NCBI RefSeq assembly: GCF_901212495.1
Contig: NZ_CAAKNY010000068.1
Location: 20,552 to 33,809 of the forward strand
Direction: 5' to 3'
From: Collinsella aerofaciens
Lineage (GTDB): Bacteria; Actinomycetota; Coriobacteriia; Coriobacteriales; Coriobacteriaceae
Length of the DNA stretch: 13,258 bases
The translations under genes and the position numbers were made by a program. This document shows positions 3,535-10,815 of this stretch, piece by piece. How positions within the stretch are numbered: the first letter of the stretch is position 1; each line of letters opens with the position of its first letter. The notes below the pieces were generated by a model. The model was not told the origin of the DNA, did not search any database, and was given only the letters and a program-made list of their open reading frames with translations.

Positions 3535-5817
3535 ATGATGGGATCAAACGTGAGCGATACCAAGCTAAAGCCAGTAACCAAAAAGCCCGCCACCCGTAAA
3601 GCCGCCCCGCACGCACCGGAGCTCTCCAAGGACGATGTCTACCTGTTTGGCATTGGAATGTGGGAGCGCAGCTGGGAAAAGATGGGTGCTCACCCCGACA
3701 CGCAGAACCGTACGCGTGGCTGGCGCTTTTGCGTTTGGGCGCCCGACGTAAAGAGCGTCCACGTCATTGGCGAATTTAACGACTGGGATGAGCAAGCCAA
3801 CCCGCTGGTTCCCGTGCGTACGAGCGCTATTTGGGAAGGCTTTGTTCCTGGTGCCGAGCAGGGCCAGCTCTATAAGTACCTTATCGAGACCAACGAGGGC
3901 GAAAAGCTCTACAAGGCCGATCCGTACGCCTTTAAGGCCGAGTGCCCTCCGGGAACGGCAAGCGTATTGTGGACCATCGACGACTACCAGTGGAACGACG
4001 CCGCATGGCTCAAGCGCCGTGCCGGCCACAACCACATGTCGCAGCCGCTTAACATCTACGAGGTGCATATTGGCTCGTGGAAGCGCCACGGCGACGCGCC
4101 GCAGGGCGAGCCCGACGAGTTCGGCAACTACCCCGGCCCCATGGACCCCTTCCCCGCGCAGCGCGGCGAGTTTTACACCTACGACGACCTGTCGGTGGAG
4201 CTCGTGGACTACGTGCGCGACATGGGGTACACGCATATCGAGGTCATGCCGCTTATGGAGCATCCCTTCGACGGCTCCTGGGGCTACCAGACAACCGGCT
4301 ACTTTGCCGCCACGTCGCGTTACGGTAACCCGCAGCAGCTCATGCACTTTATCGATGCGTGCCACGAGGCGGGCATCGGTGTGATCATGGACTGGGTGCC
4401 CGGCGGTTTTTGCGCCGACGACCACGGACTTGCCACCTTTAACGGCCACATGCTGTTCGAACACGAGATTCACCCCAACTGGGGCACGCACAAGTTTGAC
4501 TTCGCCCGCGGCGAGGTTCGCTCCTTCCTGGTCTCCAACGTGCTGTACTGGCTCGAGAACTTCCACGTGGACGGCATTCGCATGGACGGCGTTTCCAGCA
4601 TGCTGTACCTCAACTTTGGCATCGACGATCCAGGCCAAAAGAAGTTCAACAAGTACGGTACCGAGGAGGATCTGGACGCCAGCACGTTTATCCGTCAGGT
4701 CAACTGCGCCGTGGAGGCCCACTTCCCCGACGTGATGATGATGGCCGAGGAGTCCACCGCGTGGCCGCTCGTGACCTATCCGCCGCAGGACGGAGGCCTG
4801 GGCTTCCACTACAAGTGGGACATGGGCTGGATGAACGACACCCTGCACTACATGCAGACCGATTTTCCGTGGCGCCCCGGAAACCACGGCCTGCTCACGT
4901 TCTCCATCATGTACGCCTTCACCGAGAACTTCATTTGCCCGCTGAGCCACGACGAGGTCGTGCACGGCAAGTGCTCGCTGATCGGACGCATGCCGGGCGA
5001 CTGGTGGCGCCAGTTTGCAGGTCTGCGCACGCTGGCCTTCTACCAGATGACGCACCCCGGCGCCAAGCTCAACTTTATGGGCAACGAGATCGGCCAGTTT
5101 ATTGAGTGGCGCTACTACGAGTCCATCCAGTGGTTCCTGACCGAGCAGTACGAGACCCACAAGCATCATCAGGCGTTCATCAAGGCGCTCAACCACCTAT
5201 ACACCGCCGAGCCCGCCCTGTACGAGCGCGGCTACACCGATGACGGCTTTACCTGGATCGATGCGGACAACTCCAAGCAGTCCATCGTGAGCTTTGTGCG
5301 CCAGGGCGAGGACATCGACGACGACCTGGTGATCCTGATCAACTTTGATCCGGCAAGCTACGAGAGCTTCCGTGTGGGCGTGCCGCGCGAGGGTGACTGG
5401 GAGGTCATCTTTGACTCCGACCGTCCCGAGTTTGGCGGCAGCGGCTATGCCGGCGAGGAGCCCTACACCTGCTCGAGCGAGCCCTATCCCTGGAACGGGC
5501 AGATGGACTCCATTGAGATTAAGGTGCCCGGCCTGGCTGGCGTGGTGCTTAAGCGCCGCGGTCCCAGCAGCTACAAGCCGCCAGTGGTTGAGGAGCCCAA
5601 GGCTGCATCCAAAAAGCGTACGTCCTCGGTGAAGCCCAAGCCCAACCCCGCAGCCGCCAAGAATACTCCGGTCAAGGCGAAGTCCACAACCGCGACCAAG
5701 GCCAAGGCCGCAGCAAAGCCAGCAGCTAAGGCTAGCGCGACCAAGAAGCCGGCTGCCAAAAAGGCCGCTACCAAGGCCAAGTCTGCTTCTGTTAAGTCGT
5801 CTGCCAAGAATGCGTAA
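3535..5817 (+). CDS. glgB: 1,4-alpha-glucan (glycogen) branching enzyme with basic H1-like tail
   Basis: Cuts alpha-1,4 chains and reattaches them as alpha-1,6 branches on growing glycogen. With the ATG at 3535 the protein has 760 residues. After a short basic N-terminus comes a CBM48 domain (about 60-150, GWRFCVWAP and GEFNDWD), then the GH13 barrel with DWVPGGF, VDGIRMDGVSSML (nucleophile D351), MAEEST (E405) and SHDEVVHGK (D473), so the catalytic triad is intact, then FMGNEIGQFIEW and a C-terminal beta domain. The last 80 residues (from base 5575) are Lys/Ala/Thr/Ser-rich with 21 Lys, 1 Arg and 2 Glu. This tail is not part of any usual GlgB. The start is uncertain: ATG 3535 or 3538, or GTG 3550 giving a VSDTKLKP N-terminus; a TTG at 3490 lies inside a hairpin and is unlikely. 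First gene of the glg operon. Confidence 0.95.
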   Translation: MMGSNVSDTKLKPVTKKPATRKAAPHAPELSKDDVYLFGIGMWERSWEKMGAHPDTQNRTRGWRFCVWAPDVKSVHVIGEFNDWDEQANPLVPVRTSAIWEGFVPGAEQGQLYKYLIETNEGEKLYKADPYAFKAECPPGTASVLWTIDDYQWNDAAWLKRRAGHNHMSQPLNIYEVHIGSWKRHGDAPQGEPDEFGNYPGPMDPFPAQRGEFYTYDDLSVELVDYVRDMGYTHIEVMPLMEHPFDGSWGYQTTGYFAATSRYGNPQQLMHFIDACHEAGIGVIMDWVPGGFCADDHGLATFNGHMLFEHEIHPNWGTHKFDFARGEVRSFLVSNVLYWLENFHVDGIRMDGVSSMLYLNFGIDDPGQKKFNKYGTEEDLDASTFIRQVNCAVEAHFPDVMMMAEESTAWPLVTYPPQDGGLGFHYKWDMGWMNDTLHYMQTDFPWRPGNHGLLTFSIMYAFTENFICPLSHDEVVHGKCSLIGRMPGDWWRQFAGLRTLAFYQMTHPGAKLNFMGNEIGQFIEWRYYESIQWFLTEQYETHKHHQAFIKALNHLYTAEPALYERGYTDDGFTWIDADNSKQSIVSFVRQGEDIDDDLVILINFDPASYESFRVGVPREGDWEVIFDSDRPEFGGSGYAGEEPYTCSSEPYPWNGQMDSIEIKVPGLAGVVLKRRGPSSYKPPVVEEPKAASKKRTSSVKPKPNPAAAKNTPVKAKSTTATKAKAAAKPAAKASATKKPAAKKAATKAKSASVKSSAKNA
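5575..5814 (+). repeat. Coding region of the GlgB histone-H1-like tail
   Basis: Eighty codons dominated by AAG, GCC and ACC encode a disordered basic tail with motifs such as AAAKPAAK, ATKKPAAKKAATK and SVKSSAK. Net charge is about +20, with no aromatic residue or Cys. Composition resembles the C-terminal tails of actinobacterial HupB-type nucleoid proteins and histone H1. It begins right after the last beta strand of the enzyme (KRRGPSSY). Confidence 0.85.
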
Positions 5818-5875
5818 CAAAGCCGTTACCGCTGCATTAACCCACCCCGCCGGGGCGTAGGATACAAGTCATAGC

Positions 5876-5910
5876 CGTTCCGGGAGAAACATCCCCGGGG
5901 GAAAGGAACG
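5876..5910 (+). promoter_or_regulatory. Hairpin that pairs the glgP Shine-Dalgarno
   Basis: CGTTCC (5876-5881) is complementary to GGAACG (5905-5910), and GGG (5882-5884) can pair with CCC inside it. The 3' arm covers most of the Shine-Dalgarno AAAGGA (5902-5907), right before the ATG at 5912. Such a fold would hold back glgP translation until melted. A weak TAGGAT -10-like box at 5858-5863, with no clear -35, would place this hairpin at the 5' end of a glgP-specific transcript. The rest of the 94-nt glgB-glgP gap holds only a CCCCG-C-CGGGG palindrome. Confidence 0.4.
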
Positions 5911-5911
5911 T

Positions 5912-8338
5912 ATGAATACGATCTTCGACAACAAGCAGGAGTTTACCGAGCTCTATCGCGATGCCGTCATGAGCATCAGCGGCAAGAGCGTCGAGGCAGC
6001 CAGCGACCTCGACCGCTTTAACGCCCTGGCCAAGCTCGTGGCCGCGAAGGCCCGCACCGTAGCCACCAAGAGCGACGCCCGCGTGGTGTCCGAGGGCAAA
6101 AAGCGCGTGTACTACTTCTCGATCGAGTTTTTGATCGGCCGCCTGCTCGACAACTACCTGCTCAACTTTGGCGTGCGCGACATGGTCGCCGAGGCGCTCG
6201 ACGACATGGGCTTCGACCTTTCCGTCATCGAGAACCAGGAGCCCGATCCGGCTCTGGGCAACGGAGGTCTGGGCCGTCTGGCAGCCTGCTTCCTGGATTC
6301 CATGGCAGCCGAGGGCATCGCCGGCTACGGCAACGGCATGCGCTACCGCTACGGCCTGTTTAAGCAGGAGATCGTCAACGGTAGCCAGGTCGAGACCACC
6401 GACGAGTGGCTCACCCACGGCTATCCCTGGGAGGTCCGTCGTCAGGACAAGGCCGTGACCATCAAGTTTGGTGGCCATGTTGAGGGCTTTGAGGAGAACG
6501 GCCGCACGTTCTACCGCACGGTGGACACGCAAGACATCCTGGCCGTCCCTTATGACATCCCCGTGGTGGGCTATGCCGGAGAGACCGTCAACAAGCTGCG
6601 CGTCTGGGCTGCCGAGCCGGTCGAAGAGCACTTTGACCTGGAGGCCTTCAACCGCGGTGACTATGCCCTGGCCGACGCCGAGCGCGCCGAGGCCGAGGCA
6701 ATCAGTGCCATCCTCTACCCCAACGACGCCGGCGAGCACGGCCGTCTACTGCGCCTGAAGCAGGAGTACCTGTTTGTCTCGGCCGGCATCTACAGCCTGC
6801 TCGACACCTTTGAGAAGGAGCACGGCGAGAACTGGGAGCTGCTGCCGCAGTTTGTGGCCATCCACACCAACGACACCCACCCCGCCATGTGCGGCCCCGA
6901 GCTCATGCGCATCCTGATCGACGAGAAGAAGCTCGAGTGGGACGACGCCTGGAACATCGTGACGCAGGTCGTGAGCTACACCAACCACACCATCCTGCCC
7001 GAGGCTCTGGAGAAGTGGCCCATCGGCACGTTCTCCAAGCTCCTCCCCCGCGTGTACCAGATCATCGACGAGATCAGCCGTCGTTGGCACGAGTCGTTCG
7101 ACACCACGCAGGAGGGCTGGCAGGAGCGTCTGCGCCAGACCGCCATTCTGTGGGACGGCGAGATTCGCATGGCCAACCTGTCTGTGATCTGCAGCCATAG
7201 CGTCAACGGCGTGGCAAAGATCCACTCCGACATCATCAAGAACATTGTGCTCAAGGACTTCTATGCCCTGACGCCCGAGAAGTTCAACAACAAGACCAAC
7301 GGCATCTCGCACCGTCGCTTCTTTGCCGAGGCAAACCCCACCTACGCCAAGCTCGTCACCGATGCCATTGGCGACGGCTGGCTCAAGGACGCCTTTGAGC
7401 TTGAGAAGCTTAAAAGTTTCCAAAACGACACCGAGTTCCTGAAGGCCGTGGGCGCCTCCAAGCGCGCCAACAAGGAGCGCCTTGCCGCCTACGTTAAGGC
7501 CGAGACCGGTCTGGTCATCGATCCCAACACCGTCTTCGATGTTCAGGTTAAGCGCTTCCATGCCTACAAGCGCCAGCTCATGAACATCATGAAGGTGATG
7601 GACATCTACAACCGTCGCATCGCCGATCCCAACTTCCACGTGACGCCGACGACCTTCATCTTTAGCGGCAAGGCTGCCTCGAGCTACACCTTCGCCAAGG
7701 AGACCATCCGCCTCATTAACTCCGTGGCCGAGGTCATCAATAACGATGCCCGCGTCAACGAGGTCATGAAGGTCTGCTTTATCCCCAACTTCCGCGTGAG
7801 CAACGCCCAGCTCATCTACCCCGCCGCCGAGATCTCGGAACAGATCTCCACGGCCGGCAAGGAGGCCTCGGGCACGTCCAACATGAAGCTCATGATGAAC
7901 GGCGCCATTACGCTTGGCACCCTCGACGGCGCCAACATCGAGATCGCCGACCTGGCCGGCCGCGAGAACGAGGCCATCTTTGGCCTGACCGCTCCCGAGG
8001 TCGAGCAGCTCTGGGCATCCAACAGCTACTTTGCGTGGGATACCCTCAACGGCGACCGCGAGCGCCTGGGCCGCGTGATGGACGAGCTCAAGGACAACAC
8101 CTTTGCGGGTCTTTCGGGCAACTTCGAGAGCATCTACAACGAGCTCATGAATAACAACGACCCCGACCTGGTCATGGCAGACTTCCGCAGCTACGTGGAT
8201 GCGTGGGAGGCGCTCACCGGCAGCTATGGAGACCAGGAGACCTGGAACCGCAAGGCGCTGCTCAACACCGCCTCCTCCGGCTGGTTCTCGAGCGACCGCA
8301 CCATTCGCGAGTACCGAGACGAGATCTGGCACGCGTAA
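5912..8338 (+). CDS. glgP: Glycogen (alpha-glucan) phosphorylase
   Basis: PLP-dependent GT35 enzyme that removes terminal glucose from alpha-1,4 chains with phosphate, giving glucose-1-phosphate; cytosolic and granule-associated. The 808-residue length is typical. Visible motifs are NGGLGRLAACFLDS and MRYRYGLFKQ in the N-terminal half, HTNDTHPA, VKRFHAYKRQ in the C-terminal nucleotide-fold domain, and KEASGTSNMKLMMNGAITLGT, whose Lys (about residue 659) is the PLP attachment site. ATG start with AAAGGA 4 nt upstream. It lies between the branching enzyme and the ADP-glucose genes, so degradation and synthesis are co-ordered in one operon. The C-terminus ends normally with no basic tail, unlike GlgB and GlgA. 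Specificity for glycogen rather than maltodextrin is inferred from the operon. Confidence 0.97.
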   Translation: MNTIFDNKQEFTELYRDAVMSISGKSVEAASDLDRFNALAKLVAAKARTVATKSDARVVSEGKKRVYYFSIEFLIGRLLDNYLLNFGVRDMVAEALDDMGFDLSVIENQEPDPALGNGGLGRLAACFLDSMAAEGIAGYGNGMRYRYGLFKQEIVNGSQVETTDEWLTHGYPWEVRRQDKAVTIKFGGHVEGFEENGRTFYRTVDTQDILAVPYDIPVVGYAGETVNKLRVWAAEPVEEHFDLEAFNRGDYALADAERAEAEAISAILYPNDAGEHGRLLRLKQEYLFVSAGIYSLLDTFEKEHGENWELLPQFVAIHTNDTHPAMCGPELMRILIDEKKLEWDDAWNIVTQVVSYTNHTILPEALEKWPIGTFSKLLPRVYQIIDEISRRWHESFDTTQEGWQERLRQTAILWDGEIRMANLSVICSHSVNGVAKIHSDIIKNIVLKDFYALTPEKFNNKTNGISHRRFFAEANPTYAKLVTDAIGDGWLKDAFELEKLKSFQNDTEFLKAVGASKRANKERLAAYVKAETGLVIDPNTVFDVQVKRFHAYKRQLMNIMKVMDIYNRRIADPNFHVTPTTFIFSGKAASSYTFAKETIRLINSVAEVINNDARVNEVMKVCFIPNFRVSNAQLIYPAAEISEQISTAGKEASGTSNMKLMMNGAITLGTLDGANIEIADLAGRENEAIFGLTAPEVEQLWASNSYFAWDTLNGDRERLGRVMDELKDNTFAGLSGNFESIYNELMNNNDPDLVMADFRSYVDAWEALTGSYGDQETWNRKALLNTASSGWFSSDRTIREYRDEIWHA

Positions 8339-8373
8339 AGGCGCGCGAGTTCCCTTTGCCGCACGGTATTACT

Positions 8374-8404
8374 CGACGGGCGCGACCGAGCGCCGCGCCC
8401 GTCG
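8374..8404 (+). promoter_or_regulatory. Strong intergenic hairpin between glgP and glgC
   Basis: CGACGGGCGCG (8374-8384) and CGCGCCCGTCG (8394-8404) are perfectly complementary over 11 bp, with a 9-nt loop. It is followed by CTAACGGGTTTAG and not by a proper U-tract. It could be a leaky terminator or a processing and stability element that sets different levels of glgP and glgC mRNA. Confidence 0.55.
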
Positions 8405-8444
8405 CTAACGGGTTTAGATATATCGATGACAGAAGGAGAAATCG

Positions 8445-9593
8445 ATGAGTAAGAAAGAATGCATCGCGATGCTCCTCGCAGGAGGACAGGGCAGCCGATT
8501 GGGGGCACTGACCCAAAAGATCGCCAAGCCGGCGGTTAGCTTTGGTGGCAAGTTCCGCATTATCGACTTTTCGCTCTCCAACTGCTCCAACTCGGGCATC
8601 GACACGGTGGGCGTTCTGACGCAGTACCGTCCCTACCTGTTGCATGCCTACGTGGGCTCCGGCGAGGCGTGGGATCTGGACAGCCGTGACGGCGGGGTGT
8701 CGATCCTTCCGCCGTACGAGACGCAGACCGGCGGCGCCTGGTATGCGGGCACGGCCGACGCCATTACGCAGAACCTCGACTACATCAAGGCCAACGACCC
8801 CAAGTACGTCCTGATTCTTTCGGGCGATCACCTGTATCGCATGGACTACCGCAAGATGCTCAAGACGCACATTGAGAACAACGCCGACCTCACGGTGAGC
8901 GTTATGCCCGTGCCGTGGGAGGAGGCCAGCCGCTTTGGCATCCTGACCACCGACCCCGATGACGGCCGCATCACCAAGTTTACCGAGAAGCCCGAGAAGC
9001 CCGATTCGAACCTCGCGTCCATGGGCATCTACATCTTTTCGGCCGACGTGCTGATCGAGGCGCTCGAGGAGGACGCTCTGGACCAGCGCTCGAGCCACGA
9101 CTTTGGCAAGGACATCATCCCCAAGCTGCTCGGCGAGGACAAACGCCTGTACAGCTACGAGTTCCACGGCTTTTGGAAGGACGTCGGCACCATCGCCAGC
9201 TTCCACGAGACCTCGATGGACCTGCTGGGCAACAACCCCGAGTTCGATCTGTTTGACAAGAACTTCCCCATCATGTCCAACATCACCACGCGTCCGCCGC
9301 ACTACATTGGTCCGGACGGCCGCCTGGATGACTGCCTGGTCTCCAACGGCTGCAAGATCTACGGCACCGCTCGCCACTCGATCCTTTCGACCGATGTCAT
9401 CATCGAGGAGCGCGCCGTGGTCGAGGACTCCGTGCTGCTGCCGGGTGCGCACGTTAAGAGCGGCGCGCACATCTGCCGCGCCATTTTGGGCGAGAACTCC
9501 ACGGTCGAAGAGGGCGTGAAGCTCGGCTCTGTCGATACCACCAAGGATACGGCCGTCATCGGAAATGACGTCGTTATCGGGAAGGGGGAATGA
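8445..9593 (+). CDS. glgC: Glucose-1-phosphate adenylyltransferase (ADP-glucose pyrophosphorylase), catalytic subunit
   Basis: Makes ADP-glucose from glucose-1-phosphate and ATP, the committed and usually rate-limiting step of bacterial glycogen synthesis. The 382 residues show the nucleotidyltransferase loop [11 protein letters not shown] (13-23) followed by [15 protein letters not shown], the catalytic Asp in SGDHLYRMD (D128, equivalent to the E. coli Asp142), and the glucose-phosphate Lys in FTEKP (K182). The C-terminal third is a left-handed beta helix with hexapeptide repeats. ATG start with AAGGAG 7 nt upstream. Its stop is 4 nt before the glgD start, with the glgD Shine-Dalgarno inside the end of glgC, so the two are coupled and likely form a hetero-oligomer. 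Confidence 0.97.
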   Translation: MSKKECIAMLLAGGQGSRLGALTQKIAKPAVSFGGKFRIIDFSLSNCSNSGIDTVGVLTQYRPYLLHAYVGSGEAWDLDSRDGGVSILPPYETQTGGAWYAGTADAITQNLDYIKANDPKYVLILSGDHLYRMDYRKMLKTHIENNADLTVSVMPVPWEEASRFGILTTDPDDGRITKFTEKPEKPDSNLASMGIYIFSADVLIEALEEDALDQRSSHDFGKDIIPKLLGEDKRLYSYEFHGFWKDVGTIASFHETSMDLLGNNPEFDLFDKNFPIMSNITTRPPHYIGPDGRLDDCLVSNGCKIYGTARHSILSTDVIIEERAVVEDSVLLPGAHVKSGAHICRAILGENSTVEEGVKLGSVDTTKDTAVIGNDVVIGKGE

Positions 9594-9597
9594 TCCG

Positions 9598-10725
9598 ATG
9601 ATCAATCGCAAGGCCATCGGTTATATCACCGCTAACTACTCCTCGACCTACGGCAGCGTGCTGCTCAAGGACCGTCCCATCGCGTCCGTCCCGTTTTTGG
9701 GCCGCTACCGCCTGATCGACTTTCCGCTGTCCAACATGATGAATGCCGGCATCAAGACCGTCGGCGTTGTCATGCCGGGTAACTACCGCTCGCTGATCGA
9801 CCACGTGGGCTCGGGCAAGGACTGGGGTCTGGACCGCAAGAAGGGCGGCCTGTTCCTGGTACCGGGTAACGCCTATGGCACCACCAAGGGCGGCATGCGC
9901 TTTTTGCTGCGCGACATCATCTCCAACAAGACGCTGTTCCAGCGCTCGGACAAGCCCTATGTCGTGATGATGGGCACCAACATCATCTTTAACATGGACC
10001 TCAACACCATCATCGAGGCGCACGAGAACTCCGGTGCCCAGATGACCGTGGTGTACTCCAAGGCTACGCGCAACATCGATGACGAGACCAAACTCGAGAT
10101 TAACGAGAACGGCCGCCTGACGGGCGTGAGCGCCGGCGTCGTGTACGGCGACAACTCCTCTATGGACTGCTGCATCGTCAACCGCCAGACGCTGCTCGAG
10201 ATTATCGATCACTACCAGGCCGCCGACTATCTGGACCTGCTCGAGGCACTCCAGGGCGACTTTGGCAACATCGACGTGTGCAGCTACGAGTACAAGGGCG
10301 AGGTCGTAGGCGTGTTTAGCGAGAAGTCGCTGTATCGCCGCAGCATGGACTTGCTCGACCAGACCGTGTCCGACAAGCTCTTTGATCCCGAGCGCCCGAT
10401 CCTGACCAAGGCCCACGACGTGCCGCCTTCGCGCTATGCGACCGGCAGCCACGCGTGCAACTCGATCATCTCGGCCGGCTGCATCATCAAGGGCACCGTG
10501 CGCAACTCGATCCTATCACGCGGCGTTGTGGTTGAGGAAGGTGCTTCGGTGACCAACTCGATCATCAACCAGAGCTGCATCATCAAGAGCGGCGCACGCG
10601 TCGAGAACGCCATCCTAGACAAGAACAACGTGGTCCCCACCAACACCGAGCTTCGCGGCACGCCCGAGAACATCCTGGTGCTGGGCAAGGCCCCGTTAAC
10701 ATCTGATACCACCATCGCACGTTAA
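9598..10725 (+). CDS. glgD: ADP-glucose pyrophosphorylase regulatory subunit GlgD
   Basis: Non-catalytic homologue of GlgC which, in Firmicutes, associates with GlgC and raises its activity. The 375 residues share the fold: a degraded N-terminal loop (YITANYSSTYGSVLLKDRPIASVPF, with no GGxGxRL), then GRYRLIDFPLSN, a beta-helix C-terminus with NSIISAGCIIKGTV repeats. The catalytic segment SGDH of GlgC is MGTN here (residues 125-128), so the key Asp is lost, supporting a regulatory role. I chose ATG 9598, which has AAGGGGGA about 8 nt upstream and sits 4 nt after the glgC stop; an upstream ATG at 9565 would overlap glgC and adds only 11 atypical residues. The GlgC/GlgD pair is characteristic of Firmicutes and also seen in Coriobacteriia. 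Confidence 0.95.
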   Translation: MINRKAIGYITANYSSTYGSVLLKDRPIASVPFLGRYRLIDFPLSNMMNAGIKTVGVVMPGNYRSLIDHVGSGKDWGLDRKKGGLFLVPGNAYGTTKGGMRFLLRDIISNKTLFQRSDKPYVVMMGTNIIFNMDLNTIIEAHENSGAQMTVVYSKATRNIDDETKLEINENGRLTGVSAGVVYGDNSSMDCCIVNRQTLLEIIDHYQAADYLDLLEALQGDFGNIDVCSYEYKGEVVGVFSEKSLYRRSMDLLDQTVSDKLFDPERPILTKAHDVPPSRYATGSHACNSIISAGCIIKGTVRNSILSRGVVVEEGASVTNSIINQSCIIKSGARVENAILDKNNVVPTNTELRGTPENILVLGKAPLTSDTTIAR

Positions 10726-10756
10726 CGTTGGCACCGCAACATCGCTCGTAACATGT

Positions 10757-10792
10757 AGAATAGCCGCCCGGTTTGTGCCAGGCGGCTATTCT
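10757..10792 (+). promoter_or_regulatory. 12-bp perfect hairpin between glgD and glgA
   Basis: AGAATAGCCGCC (10757-10768) pairs perfectly with GGCGGCTATTCT (10781-10792) around a 12-nt loop. It is followed by CGAATTGCAAC, not a U-tract, and ends 13 nt before the glgA Shine-Dalgarno. The 5' arm includes TAGAAT, which could also serve as a -10 box, though no -35 is evident. It may be a processing or stability hairpin separating glgA from the upstream genes, or a leaky terminator. Confidence 0.55.
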
Positions 10793-10815
10793 CGAATTGC
10801 AACATGGGAGACAAT

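Noticed and set aside
5858..5863. TAGGAT as a -10 box for a separate glgP promoter
   Set aside because: No acceptable -35 box at 15-19 bp. Kept only as a remark under the glgP leader hairpin.
3565..9617. Long minus-strand open frames opposite glgB (543 codons), glgP (300 and 528) and glgC (451)
   Set aside because: They mirror the codon bias of the high-GC plus-strand genes. The products are Val/Gly/His/Leu-rich, have no motifs, and each runs against a certain enzyme gene.
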